A stretch of 22,227 nucleotides of DNA. It comes from DASZHA01 sp049644325. Its GTDB lineage: Bacteria > Chloroflexota > Dormibacteria > DASZGP01. Every line of letters starts with the position of its first letter. The first letter of the stretch is position 1. Both the position numbers and the translations under genes were made by a program. Of the stretch, positions 7,796 to 15,069 are shown one piece after another. A model generated the notes under the pieces. It worked only from the letters and a program-made list of their open reading frames with translations. It made no database searches and was not told the DNA's origin. The DNA is taken from positions 1-22,227 of the forward strand of contig JBARRR010000189.1 in NCBI GenBank assembly GCA_049644325.1. The letters run 5' to 3'.

Positions 7796-7830
7796 CGGCC
7801 CGCGGCGCCTGCCGCGGGCCGTTTCTTTTT
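7796..7830 (+). terminator. Rho-independent terminator
   Basis: Perfect 11-bp GC-rich stem CGGCCCGCGGC / GCCGCGGGCCG with loop GCCT, followed by TTTCTTTTT. It terminates the dehydrogenase transcript 15 bp after its stop codon. A separate inverted repeat CCAGCCGG / CCGGCTGG (7833-7840, 7863-7870) without a U-tract lies at the end of the oncoming minus-strand EPS operon. Confidence 0.9.
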
Positions 7831-7871
7831 GTCCAGCCGGCTCGGAGTTACCGGCTAGCAGTCCGGCTGGA

Positions 7872-9773
7872 TCAGGGCACCGGCGTCGGGTCTGACGGCA
7901 CGACGCCCGACCACGACGGCGCCTGCCACGGCGCTGCTCCCGAGCGGTGCCCGGCCGCGGGCGCCCTTGCGCCCCACGCGAGCTGGAGCTGGAACTGGTC
8001 AGAGGCGTTCTCCGGCTCCTCCGCCTTTGCTTCAGCCGGTGCCTCCAGTGCCGGCACCGCCGCCGCGGCCGCGGCCGACGGGCCTGGCGTCAGCATCGCC
8101 GGTAGGGCATGCAAGACGATGTCCTCCTCGTCCTCATCGACGGATGGGAGCGGAATCGAGACCTGTTCCGGGTCAGGCTCGATGACCGGCAGGGCGCCTG
8201 AGGTCTCGGGGATCGGCTCCGAGTCGGGCCCTGGCATCAGAGGCTCCGCCTCTGGGACCGCCACCGCCGCCAGGGCGCGCGCGCCATTAACCACCGGCTC
8301 CTCCGCCAGGCTGAGGGTTGGTGCCGCCTGCACCGCTGACAGGCGGCGAGTCGCGGCAATGGGAAGCATGGTTGCGCCCAGGAGCCCGGCGACCATCCAG
8401 AAGAGCTGGGACACCCCCGCGTAGGTCAGGTACTCGGCGGTCCAACCCATGACTGCAAGCACCACCGCAAACGAGACCGCCATCGCTCCGACTGCTTGCG
8501 TCAACGGCTCGGGACTGCGCCGCTGGCGCCAGCCGGCAACCGCGATCGAGACCAGCATCGTGAGCAACAGGATCACGCCGATGACGCCGGCCCGCAGCGC
8601 CATTCGAAGGTATTCGTTGTCCACGAACATGACCAGCGGCTCGGGCACGTCGCTGGGCACCAGGGTGCCCGTCCCCACCCAAATGTGGTCGGTGACAACC
8701 GGCAGGAAGAACTCGTTCCAATAGCGATCACGGGTCTGCAGACTCTCCGGCGTGGCCAGTCCTCCCGAGCCCTGCCCGACCAGCTGCTGCTCGACGCGGG
8801 CCTGGATCTGGGGCCAGAACAGCCCGACGCCGATGACCAGGGCCAGGAACGCGATCAGCAGCTGGCGCGGCACGTGGCGCCTGTGGGCGAAGACCAGCAG
8901 CGTAGCCAGCGCCAGCCCGATGATGGCGGCTTGCGTCTGGCTGGCGAAGACCGCCACGGCGTTTATCCCGATGACAAGTGGTAGCCAGCGGCTGGAGAAG
9001 CCCGACCCCGGGGTCGAGACCAGCGCCAGGGCGATCGTGTAGGTAAGCAACGCGTACGCGCCGTAGGAGCTCCAATGCTCGAGGAGCGAGGTCGGCCGGC
9101 ACACACCGTACTGGCAGATGTCGACGCCGCCGCCGCCGTAGGGGTACGTGGCGGCGATGAACTCTCGTACCCCGGGAAGGGCGGCCAGCTGAGCCAAGCC
9201 GATGATGGCCAACAGGGTGCCAACCGCCAGCTGCAGCCCGAACAGGAGCCTGAGGGTCCTGCCGGACATCTGCACGCGGGAGAAGAGCAGGAAGATGACC
9301 AGGTACTGCATCGGCGCCAGCACCGCGGTCCAGGTGTCGGTGCCGAAACCCTGGCGATCCAGGAAGAGCACCGCCCAGGGCACCACGGAGCCGCCTAGGG
9401 CGAATGCCAGCACCGCCAGGTCGAGACCGCTGTAGCCAAGCCGGCGACGGATGGGGATCTCGTGGACCAGGGTGCCAACGATCACAACCGCCATCAGGGC
9501 CTCGCTGGGTCGCGCCAGGGGCAGGATGGTGCCCCGCCCCAGGCCCGCGGTCAGCGGCACCGCCACCACCAGGAAGAGCAGCCCTACGGTGGGCCTCCAT
9601 GCGGTCAAACCAAGCAGGACCAAGGCGACCAGGCCGCCGACGACCAGCGTCAGGGGCGTCCTGGTGGTGGCCAGGGCGATCAGCCCAAGGGGGACCGCCA
9701 GGGCCAGGATCGCGCCAACCGCCCACAGCTGTTGGCTGTCGGAACGCTCGAGCCGGGGCTGGATTCCGATCAT
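7872..9773 (-). CDS. O-antigen ligase/polymerase-like membrane protein (Wzy/WaaL superfamily)
   Basis: 633 residues, last gene of the minus-strand EPS operon. About 11-12 hydrophobic segments occupy residues 15 to about 480. A large loop of the Wzy_C / PF04932 type contains LQTRDRYWNEFFLPV and VDNEYLRMALRAGVIG, with the Arg and Glu-Tyr positions common to this superfamily. Such proteins polymerise undecaprenyl-linked repeat units or ligate polymers at the outer face of the membrane. Following a phosphoglycosyl transferase and a Wzz-like protein, a polymerase role is most likely. After the last helix comes an unusual tail of about 140 residues rich in Ala, Pro and Glu, with acidic runs (DEDEED) and no recognisable domain. 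ATG 9773 lies 15 bp after the stop of the preceding gene. Confidence 0.85.
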   Translation of the reverse strand: MIGIQPRLERSDSQQLWAVGAILALAVPLGLIALATTRTPLTLVVGGLVALVLLGLTAWRPTVGLLFLVVAVPLTAGLGRGTILPLARPSEALMAVVIVGTLVHEIPIRRRLGYSGLDLAVLAFALGGSVVPWAVLFLDRQGFGTDTWTAVLAPMQYLVIFLLFSRVQMSGRTLRLLFGLQLAVGTLLAIIGLAQLAALPGVREFIAATYPYGGGGVDICQYGVCRPTSLLEHWSSYGAYALLTYTIALALVSTPGSGFSSRWLPLVIGINAVAVFASQTQAAIIGLALATLLVFAHRRHVPRQLLIAFLALVIGVGLFWPQIQARVEQQLVGQGSGGLATPESLQTRDRYWNEFFLPVVTDHIWVGTGTLVPSDVPEPLVMFVDNEYLRMALRAGVIGVILLLTMLVSIAVAGWRQRRSPEPLTQAVGAMAVSFAVVLAVMGWTAEYLTYAGVSQLFWMVAGLLGATMLPIAATRRLSAVQAAPTLSLAEEPVVNGARALAAVAVPEAEPLMPGPDSEPIPETSGALPVIEPDPEQVSIPLPSVDEDEEDIVLHALPAMLTPGPSAAAAAAVPALEAPAEAKAEEPENASDQFQLQLAWGARAPAAGHRSGAAPWQAPSWSGVVPSDPTPVP

Positions 9774-9788
9774 GCGGCTGCGTTCCGC

Positions 9789-11231
9789 CTACGCGGCGCT
9801 GGTCGCCGCCGCCGGTTCCTTTGAGATCTTCTTGGTGCCGGCGGACTCCTTCGGAACCAGGATCCCCGCCAGTGGTTCGACGCCGACCTTGCGCAAGAGC
9901 TCGGCGGAACGGATGACGTCCGTCGCCCGGGTTGAGCGCGAGACCGCCACGATGATCGCCCCGTCCACGTTGTCGGCCATGGTCACCGCCAGCGGGCTGA
10001 GGAATGGCGCGGGGACGGCGACGAAGGTGATCTTGTCTTCACCGAGCTCGTCGAGCCGAGGGGCCGGCGCCAGCTGCGAGGCAATCGTAAGCATGTGCAG
10101 CCCGGGCTGCTTCCGGCTGGGAGTCTCGGATTCGGGCTCGGGCTCGAAGCCACCGCCGGGTCGCCAGGGCCGATGCGTGGGTCCCTGCTCGGCCTGGTAG
10201 GTGGCCTGCTGCTGGATCATGCTGCTGCCCTGCAGAACGGCGGCCTCGCTGCCCGTCCGTTTGGCGGCCACAGCAAGCGCCTCAGCGACCTCTTCGGCTG
10301 ACTCCCGGTGGGATGCCGCGACGATCAGGAAGCGCCGGCCGTTGGGATACCGGGCGCTGAGGTGGGCATAGGCTAGGCCGAACGGCTCCTGGGGACCGAG
10401 CGGCAATGACACCGAGGACTTGGGCACGGCGATCACCAGCGATGTCCCCGCCGCCTTGGCCAGGGCGTCGTTGTCGAGGATGCGGTCGTCCAGGCGCTCG
10501 ACCAGCAGGGCTACCAGCACTGCTATGCAGAGTCCAACAACGCCGGCGACCAGGAGATAGCGAAGCAGGTCAGGGTTCACCGCCCGGTCTGGCGGGATTG
10601 CCTGCTCCAGCACGGTGATGCTGTCGATCTTCTTGGCCAGCTGGAGGTTCTGGTCCTGCAGGCGCTGGTAGATGACGTCGTATTGCTGGTGGTCGGAGAG
10701 CTGCTGCTCGGGTGAGGCCCCGGCGGCCTGGTGCTGCTGGATCTGAGCGTTCAGCCGGTTGAGCTCGTTGGTCAGGTACTGCTGGCTCTGCTGGTTGGCC
10801 CCGGTGGCGTCGGCGCGGTTCTGGTCGACCACGGCGGTGGCGACGATGTTAGCCAGCTTGGCCGCGTCGACGGCCGAGCCGTCGGTGGCCTTGACCGAGA
10901 TGATGGTGGTGCCCTTGAGGGAGGCGACTTTGATCTTGGGAAGCAGCGACGCTGGGGAGGCGCCATGGCCCAACGTGTCGGCCGAGCGCTGGAGGACCTT
11001 CTGGCTGGTCACCTGCTGGACGTAGTAGGCGCTGAGTAGCCCGTCGGCCTGCTGCAGCGCCTGGTCGGCACCCGGCGAGACGTACAGCTGGGCCTGGGCC
11101 TCGTACGTCTTGGGAGTGACCCGAACCAGGACTGCCCCGCCGGCGAGGAACAGCACCAGGATCGCCGCAATCAGCACCTTGCGGTGCAGGATCGCGGTGG
11201 TAGCCGACTTGAAGATGCCGGCGCCGCTCAT
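9789..11231 (-). CDS. Wzz-like polysaccharide co-polymerase with degenerate BY-kinase domain
   Basis: 480 residues from ATG 11231. The frame is open further upstream, but that stretch overlaps the upstream transferase gene, and MSGAGIFKSATTAILHRK is a natural Wzz N-terminus. TM1 is about 19-37 and TM2 about 225-244, framing an extracytoplasmic region with a Gln-rich coiled coil (145-205). After TM2, LVERLDDRI leads into a cytoplasmic domain aligned with bacterial tyrosine kinases (CpsD/Wzc type). The C-terminal part AIIVAVSRSTRATDVIRSAELL is well kept. The Walker A position reads AASHRESAEE with no GxxGxGKS/T, the Walker A' Asp position is FVAVPAP, and there is no Tyr cluster. It is therefore probably a non-catalytic scaffold that controls chain length of the Wzy product. 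Middle gene of the operon, 2 bp after the transferase stop. Confidence 0.8.
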   Translation of the reverse strand: MSGAGIFKSATTAILHRKVLIAAILVLFLAGGAVLVRVTPKTYEAQAQLYVSPGADQALQQADGLLSAYYVQQVTSQKVLQRSADTLGHGASPASLLPKIKVASLKGTTIISVKATDGSAVDAAKLANIVATAVVDQNRADATGANQQSQQYLTNELNRLNAQIQQHQAAGASPEQQLSDHQQYDVIYQRLQDQNLQLAKKIDSITVLEQAIPPDRAVNPDLLRYLLVAGVVGLCIAVLVALLVERLDDRILDNDALAKAAGTSLVIAVPKSSVSLPLGPQEPFGLAYAHLSARYPNGRRFLIVAASHRESAEEVAEALAVAAKRTGSEAAVLQGSSMIQQQATYQAEQGPTHRPWRPGGGFEPEPESETPSRKQPGLHMLTIASQLAPAPRLDELGEDKITFVAVPAPFLSPLAVTMADNVDGAIIVAVSRSTRATDVIRSAELLRKVGVEPLAGILVPKESAGTKKISKEPAAATSAA

Positions 11232-11233
11232 GT

Positions 11234-11863
11234 TCACCTGCCCAGCACCGTCGGGATCGTGCGCAGCAGGATCGAGATGTCGGTGCGCAGCGAGCTGTTG
11301 CTGGCGTACTCCACGTCGAATTTCATCATCGCAGGTGCAGATGTCCGGTCCCGACCCGACACCTGCCAAAGCCCGGTCATGCCCGGGGGCACCCGGAAGC
11401 GGTCGAAGTACCAACGCTGGTAGAGGCTCAGCTCGTACTCGATCGCTGGCCGCGGACCTACCAGGCTCATTTCCCCGCGCATCACGTTGAACAGCTGGGG
11501 CAGCTCATCGAGGCTGAAGCGGCGCAGGAACCGACCGACGCGGGTGATCCGGGGGTCGTTCTCCACCTTGTAGCTCTCGGCGACGGGGGAAGCCGCGAAC
11601 CAGGCCGCGGCGGCGTCCCGATGGCTCTCGTCATCGTTGCCGACGTACATCGACCGGAACTTCCATATGTCAAACATGGTGCCACCGAGTCCCACGCGCT
11701 GCTGCCGGAAGATCGCTGGGCCGGGGCTGTCGAGCCGGATCAGGATCGCCAGCACCAACATCACCGGCGACAGCATGACCAGCGCCGTCCCACCCACAAC
11801 CAGGTCCAGGGCCCGTTTCCACGGCGCGCGCCTCACCATCCATACCCTGTGCTCGAGGCTCAT
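11234..11863 (-). CDS. Undecaprenyl-phosphate phosphoglycosyl transferase (bacterial sugar transferase family)
   Basis: 209 residues, first gene of the EPS operon. One N-terminal re-entrant or transmembrane helix (about 18-43) is followed by the family core: RQQRVGLGG, KFRSM (68-72), SLDELPQ with the catalytic Asp119-Glu120 dyad, SLVGPRP (133-139) and PGMTGLWQVSGR (160-171). Monotopic phosphoglycosyl transferases of this group (WbaP catalytic domain, WcaJ, PglC) transfer a sugar-1-phosphate from a UDP-sugar to undecaprenyl phosphate, starting repeat-unit synthesis at the cytoplasmic membrane. The length fits the short form that lacks the extra N-terminal helices of WbaP. ATG 11863 follows a GGGGAGGG purine run. 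The sugar cannot be assigned. Confidence 0.9.
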   Translation of the reverse strand: MSLEHRVWMVRRAPWKRALDLVVGGTALVMLSPVMLVLAILIRLDSPGPAIFRQQRVGLGGTMFDIWKFRSMYVGNDDESHRDAAAAWFAASPVAESYKVENDPRITRVGRFLRRFSLDELPQLFNVMRGEMSLVGPRPAIEYELSLYQRWYFDRFRVPPGMTGLWQVSGRDRTSAPAMMKFDVEYASNSSLRTDISILLRTIPTVLGR

Positions 11864-11955
11864 AGCCGACCGCTCCCTCCCCTAAACGCGCTCAGATCCG
11901 CGCGCGCATCAACTTCACTGACCCTAACGCAACCCCGCCGAATTTCCTGCAAATA

Positions 11956-11968
11956 GGGCATATGTCCT
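11956..11968. promoter_or_regulatory. 13-bp operator-like palindrome (site C), EPS operon side
   Basis: GGGCATATGTCCT, within the wider TAGGGCATATGTCCTA near-palindrome. The centre (11962) is 36 bp upstream of TAGGGT on the minus strand (11926-11921), a candidate -10 for the EPS operon whose ATG is at 11863. Confidence 0.6.
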
Positions 11969-12088
11969 AGCCACTTCTTGACGATGGTGGTCGCCGGTGC
12001 CGGGCCTGCCGGGAGGGGGTGAGCCGAGGCATCAGCGTCCACTCCGCAATGATGCAGGGCCGGCGGGCGATAGCGTGTTCAAGTTGGT

Positions 12089-12101
12089 AGGACATGTACC
12101 C
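12089..12101. promoter_or_regulatory. 13-bp operator-like palindrome (site D), comAB side
   Basis: On the minus strand it reads GGGTACATGTCCT. The centre (12095) is 36 bp upstream of TACCTT (12131-12136), a candidate -10, and 78 bp before comA ATG 12173. Sites C and D mark the two sides of the 309-bp divergent gap between the EPS operon and comAB; I see no gene in that gap. Confidence 0.6.
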
Positions 12102-12172
12102 AGCAGCCCCTCGCGGAGCCCGGCGGAAGCTACCTTTATGGTGGACGGCGCAGACCAGGGGGGCCGTAACAA

Positions 12173-13015
12173 ATGAGTCACCAGCAGAAGCCAGCCGACC
12201 TTATCAACTTCTCGCGTACGGAAGTCTCGAAGGGGCCCGCGAAGGAAGTCGACACGGCTGCTTTCGTGCGCTCCCTGGGTGTTCCCGATCTACCCCGGAC
12301 GACCTGTGCCTTCGACCCCGGTTACGACCCGTCGACGGTCATCAGCCACCTCCAGCAGAGCGGGGCCCTGATCGCCCGACTCAAGCTGTCGATGGGAAGC
12401 TGGTTGGTCGCCGACCAGGCCTCCACGCAGCACAAGGTGCTGGCCGCTCGGCGCATGGGGGTGCCAGTGGTGACCGGCGGAGGGTCGTTTGAGATCGCGC
12501 GCGACCGAGGCCGCCTCGAAGAGTTCCTTGAACTCTGTCAGGCGCTGGGCGTCGATCGTATCGAAGCCGGGGAGGGGTTTACCCGCGAGGTTGAAGACCC
12601 CCACGAGGTGGTCGACGCGGCGGCCCGCCACCACCTCGACGTGCAGGCCGAGCTGGGCGAGAAGCCCGGCGGGACCTTCAACGAGAGCACGGTCCGTCAC
12701 ATCATCGAGCGGGGCTTCGACTGGCTCGACGCCGGTGCCACGCAGATCGTCGTCGGGGCTCGTGAGAGCGAAGGCACCAGCCTCAACGTCGCTGCGGCGG
12801 AGGCCTTCGCCTGCTCCTGGGGGCTAGAGCAGATCGTTTTCGAGGCTCCCACCAAGAAGAGCCAGTTCGAGTTCATCAGCCATTTCGGGCCCGAAGTGCA
12901 CCTCGGCAACGTGCGCCTCGAGGAAATCCTCCGGGTCGAGATCTACCGCCGCGGTCTTCACGCTGGCTCATACGAGCGCGAGCTCGCATCCAGGCCGCCC
13001 GGGCCGACCACGTGA
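12173..13015 (+). CDS. comA: Phosphosulfolactate synthase (ComA family)
   Basis: 280 residues. The ComA/PF02679 TIM-barrel family joins sulfite to phosphoenolpyruvate to give (R)-phosphosulfolactate. Conserved blocks in order: KLSMGSW (71-77, family KFGWGT), GGGSFE (102-107), RIEAGEG (129-135), ELGEK (160-164), GARESEG (195-201), FEAPTKKSQFEFI (223-235) and HLGNV (243-247, family VNLGNI). The first 40 residues are an extension with no recognised motif. ATG 12173 follows a G-rich Shine-Dalgarno-like run. The stop overlaps the GTG of comB, so the pair is translationally coupled. Known relatives serve archaeal and bacterial coenzyme M synthesis, sulfolactate production in Bacillus spores, and the plant heat-stress protein HSA32. 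With comB adjacent but no comC, comD or comE in the window, free sulfolactate is the simplest product here. Confidence 0.88.
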   Translation: MSHQQKPADLINFSRTEVSKGPAKEVDTAAFVRSLGVPDLPRTTCAFDPGYDPSTVISHLQQSGALIARLKLSMGSWLVADQASTQHKVLAARRMGVPVVTGGGSFEIARDRGRLEEFLELCQALGVDRIEAGEGFTREVEDPHEVVDAAARHHLDVQAELGEKPGGTFNESTVRHIIERGFDWLDAGATQIVVGARESEGTSLNVAAAEAFACSWGLEQIVFEAPTKKSQFEFISHFGPEVHLGNVRLEEILRVEIYRRGLHAGSYERELASRPPGPTT

Positions 13016-13770
13016 CCGGCCGGAGCTTCGCGATCGACGCGCTCCCGAAGAGCGTGGATGGCTTCATTGACAGCCATGCCATCGTCGCCATCGACGTCCT
13101 GCGCGCCAACACGGTGATCGTCACGGGGTTGGTGGGGGGGCGCGAGGTGTACCCCGTCGACACGGTCGCCCGGGCTGTTGCGGTGGGCGCCCGGTTGGAC
13201 AACCCCCTCCTTGCTGGGGAGCAGGGTGGGGTGATGCCGCGCGAGTGTGAGATCGACAACTCGCCGGCGACGCTGGCGGGACTCGACGACCGACGTCCCC
13301 TGGTGCTGGTCACATCAGCGGGGACCAAGCTGCTGGCCCGTGCCCAGGCGGCAGCCAAGGTGTATGTGGCCTGCCTCCGCAACCTCACCGCCACCGCGTC
13401 GAAGCTGGTGGCTTCGGAGGATCGGGTTGCCCTCATTGGCGCCGGTACCCGGGGTGAGGCCCGCGTCGAGGACCAGCTGGTCTGCGCTCGCATCGGCATG
13501 TTGCTGCTGGAGGCCGGTTTCGAGCCCGAGACAGAGCGCACCTGGGATGAGCTGATCCGGTGGGCCCACGCGCCCATCGAACTGATCGAATCCGGCAGGA
13601 GCGCCGAGTACCTGCGGACCTCCGGCCACGCCGGCGACGTCGATTTCGTACTGGCCCACGTCGACGACGTGCCACGAACCGCGACCTTCAGCGACGGCCA
13701 GGCCGCATTGATGGAGGCCACAGCGGCCGCCGTCACCCCACCGATCCAGGAACTGGCCGTCGGTCGTTGA
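13012..13770 (+). CDS. comB: 2-phosphosulfolactate phosphatase (ComB family)
   Basis: 252 residues from GTG 13012, overlapping the comA stop as GTGA. ComB is a Mg-dependent phosphatase that removes phosphate from 2-phosphosulfolactate to give 3-sulfolactate. Family landmarks: AIDVLRANTVI (26-36), AGEQGG (68-73), EIDNSPA (80-86), VLVTSAGTKLL (98-108, family TTNGT), and GAGTRGEARVEDQLVCA (143-159) with the conserved Glu-Asp pair. Length is typical. Both steps of sulfolactate formation are thus encoded together. The unrelated competence protein also called ComB is not meant. Regulation is presumably with comA from site D. Confidence 0.88.
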   Translation: MTGRSFAIDALPKSVDGFIDSHAIVAIDVLRANTVIVTGLVGGREVYPVDTVARAVAVGARLDNPLLAGEQGGVMPRECEIDNSPATLAGLDDRRPLVLVTSAGTKLLARAQAAAKVYVACLRNLTATASKLVASEDRVALIGAGTRGEARVEDQLVCARIGMLLLEAGFEPETERTWDELIRWAHAPIELIESGRSAEYLRTSGHAGDVDFVLAHVDDVPRTATFSDGQAALMEATAAAVTPPIQELAVGR

Positions 13771-13811
13771 GCGCCACGACGCCGGTCCTGTTCCTGGGAC
13801 CCCCTGACTGG

Positions 13812-13904
13812 CTAACCGAGGTCGGCGTTCTCAGTAGCCTCGGGATCCGGAGCCACAGCCGAGCCCTTCTCAATGGTCTGAATGGCGGTCAGAATGGCGT
13901 TCAT
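13812..13904 (-). CDS. Possible small open reading frame between comB and pilT
   Basis: The 193-bp gap between comB and pilT contains a minus-strand frame from ATG 13904 to TAG 13812 encoding 30 residues that begin MNAILTAIQTIEKGS. The same frame is open upstream to about 13980 without another ATG or GTG. The composition looks protein-like (amphipathic start, acidic tail), but there is no clear Shine-Dalgarno, no homologue that I recognise, and no conservation test. It could be chance or a decayed gene end. Confidence 0.15.
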   Translation of the reverse strand: MNAILTAIQTIEKGSAVAPDPEATENADLG

Positions 13905-13963
13905 GCTGGCGGTCGCGCCGGCGCCGGTTTCGAGGGAACTAATACCGATGGTGCTCTGGACTG

Positions 13964-15067
13964 ATGGCCAAAGTTGACGGACCTACAGTGATGCGGCAGC
14001 GGGTTCCTGCGACGCGGGCCAAGCCCCCGATGACGATCCAGGGCTACATGCAGACCCTGGTGGAACGCGGCGGCTCGGACCTCCTGCTGCAGGCAGGTAG
14101 CGAGCCGATGATCCGGGTAGACGGGGTCCTGGTCGACCTTGACTACCCACCCCAGACGCCGGACCAGGTTGAGGATGCCTTGACCGGCCTGGTCACCAAG
14201 GACCAGCTCCTCACCTTGCATCGCGAGCGCCAGCTCGACTTCGCCGTCAGCCTCGGCAGGGGGATCCGGCTGCGCGCCAACGCCTTCTACCAGCGGGACT
14301 CGATATCGCTGGCGATGAGGCTGCTGCCCTCTGAGATCCCGACGATGGCCGACCTGGCTCTGCCCGAGATCGCCCGCCACTTCATCGACCTGCCGCAGGG
14401 CCTGATCCTGGTCACCGGTCCTACGGGATCGGGCAAGTCGACCACCCTGGCGGCGATGGTGGGGGCCATCAACAGCCGGCGCAGCTGCCACATCATCACC
14501 GTCGAAGACCCGATCGAGTACGTCCACACCAAGATCAAGGCGATCGTCGACCAGCGGGAGGTGGGGCGCGACGCGACCTCCTTCCCGATGGCCCTGCGGG
14601 CCGTGTTCCGGGAGGACCCCGACGTGGTCCTGATCGGCGAGATGCGCGACCTGGAAACCATCAGCTCCGCCATCTCGATCGCGGAGACCGGTCACCTGGT
14701 CCTGGCCACGCTGCACACCAACGACAGCGCCCAGGCCATCGACCGGATCCTCGACGTCTTCCCCGGCGCGGAGCAGCAGCAGATCCGTACCCAGCTGGCG
14801 GCCAGCCTGGCAGGCGTGATCTACCAACAGCTGCTGCCGGCCGTTGGGGGAGGTCGGGTGGCCGCGTTCGAGGTCCTGGTGGCGTCCAATGCCATCCGCA
14901 ACCTGATCAAGGACGGCAAGACCAACCAGATCCGCAACGTCCTCCAGACCAGCCTGCGGGAGGGGATGCAGACCCTCGAGCGCTCCCTCAGCGACCTCTA
15001 CAAGGAGGGCCTGGTCACCCTCGAGAGCGCCTGGTCCCGGTCGCTGCACCCGAGCGAGATCAGCTAG
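13964..15067 (+). CDS. pilT: Type IV pilus retraction ATPase PilT
   Basis: 367 residues, typical PilT length. An N-terminal PAS-like region (about 24-120) has GGSDLLLQAGSEPMIRVDG, the PilT form of the SDxHL motif. The RecA-like ATPase core has Walker A GPTGSGKST (152-160), Asp box EDPIEY (181-186), Walker B REDPDVVLIGEMRD and His box TGHLVLATLHTND. The AIRN-LIKDGK segment near the C-terminus matches the retraction motif AIRNLIRE. PilT hexamers depolymerise the pilus at the inner membrane. ATG 13964 is taken as start; ATG 13991 is possible and neither has a strong Shine-Dalgarno. No operator of the window type is apparent in the 193 bp upstream; transcription may continue from comAB. Convergent with the aminotransferase gene, with 2 bp between the stop codons. 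Confidence 0.92.
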   Translation: MAKVDGPTVMRQRVPATRAKPPMTIQGYMQTLVERGGSDLLLQAGSEPMIRVDGVLVDLDYPPQTPDQVEDALTGLVTKDQLLTLHRERQLDFAVSLGRGIRLRANAFYQRDSISLAMRLLPSEIPTMADLALPEIARHFIDLPQGLILVTGPTGSGKSTTLAAMVGAINSRRSCHIITVEDPIEYVHTKIKAIVDQREVGRDATSFPMALRAVFREDPDVVLIGEMRDLETISSAISIAETGHLVLATLHTNDSAQAIDRILDVFPGAEQQQIRTQLAASLAGVIYQQLLPAVGGGRVAAFEVLVASNAIRNLIKDGKTNQIRNVLQTSLREGMQTLERSLSDLYKEGLVTLESAWSRSLHPSEIS

Positions 15068-15069
15068 CC

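Noticed and set aside
7833..7870. Inverted repeat CCAGCCGG / CCGGCTGG as a terminator of the EPS operon
   Set aside because: No U-tract on the minus strand and a 22-nt loop; it may form a hairpin but evidence for termination is thin.
13901..15049. Long minus-strand frame opposite pilT
   Set aside because: Antisense of an unmistakable PilT coding sequence.
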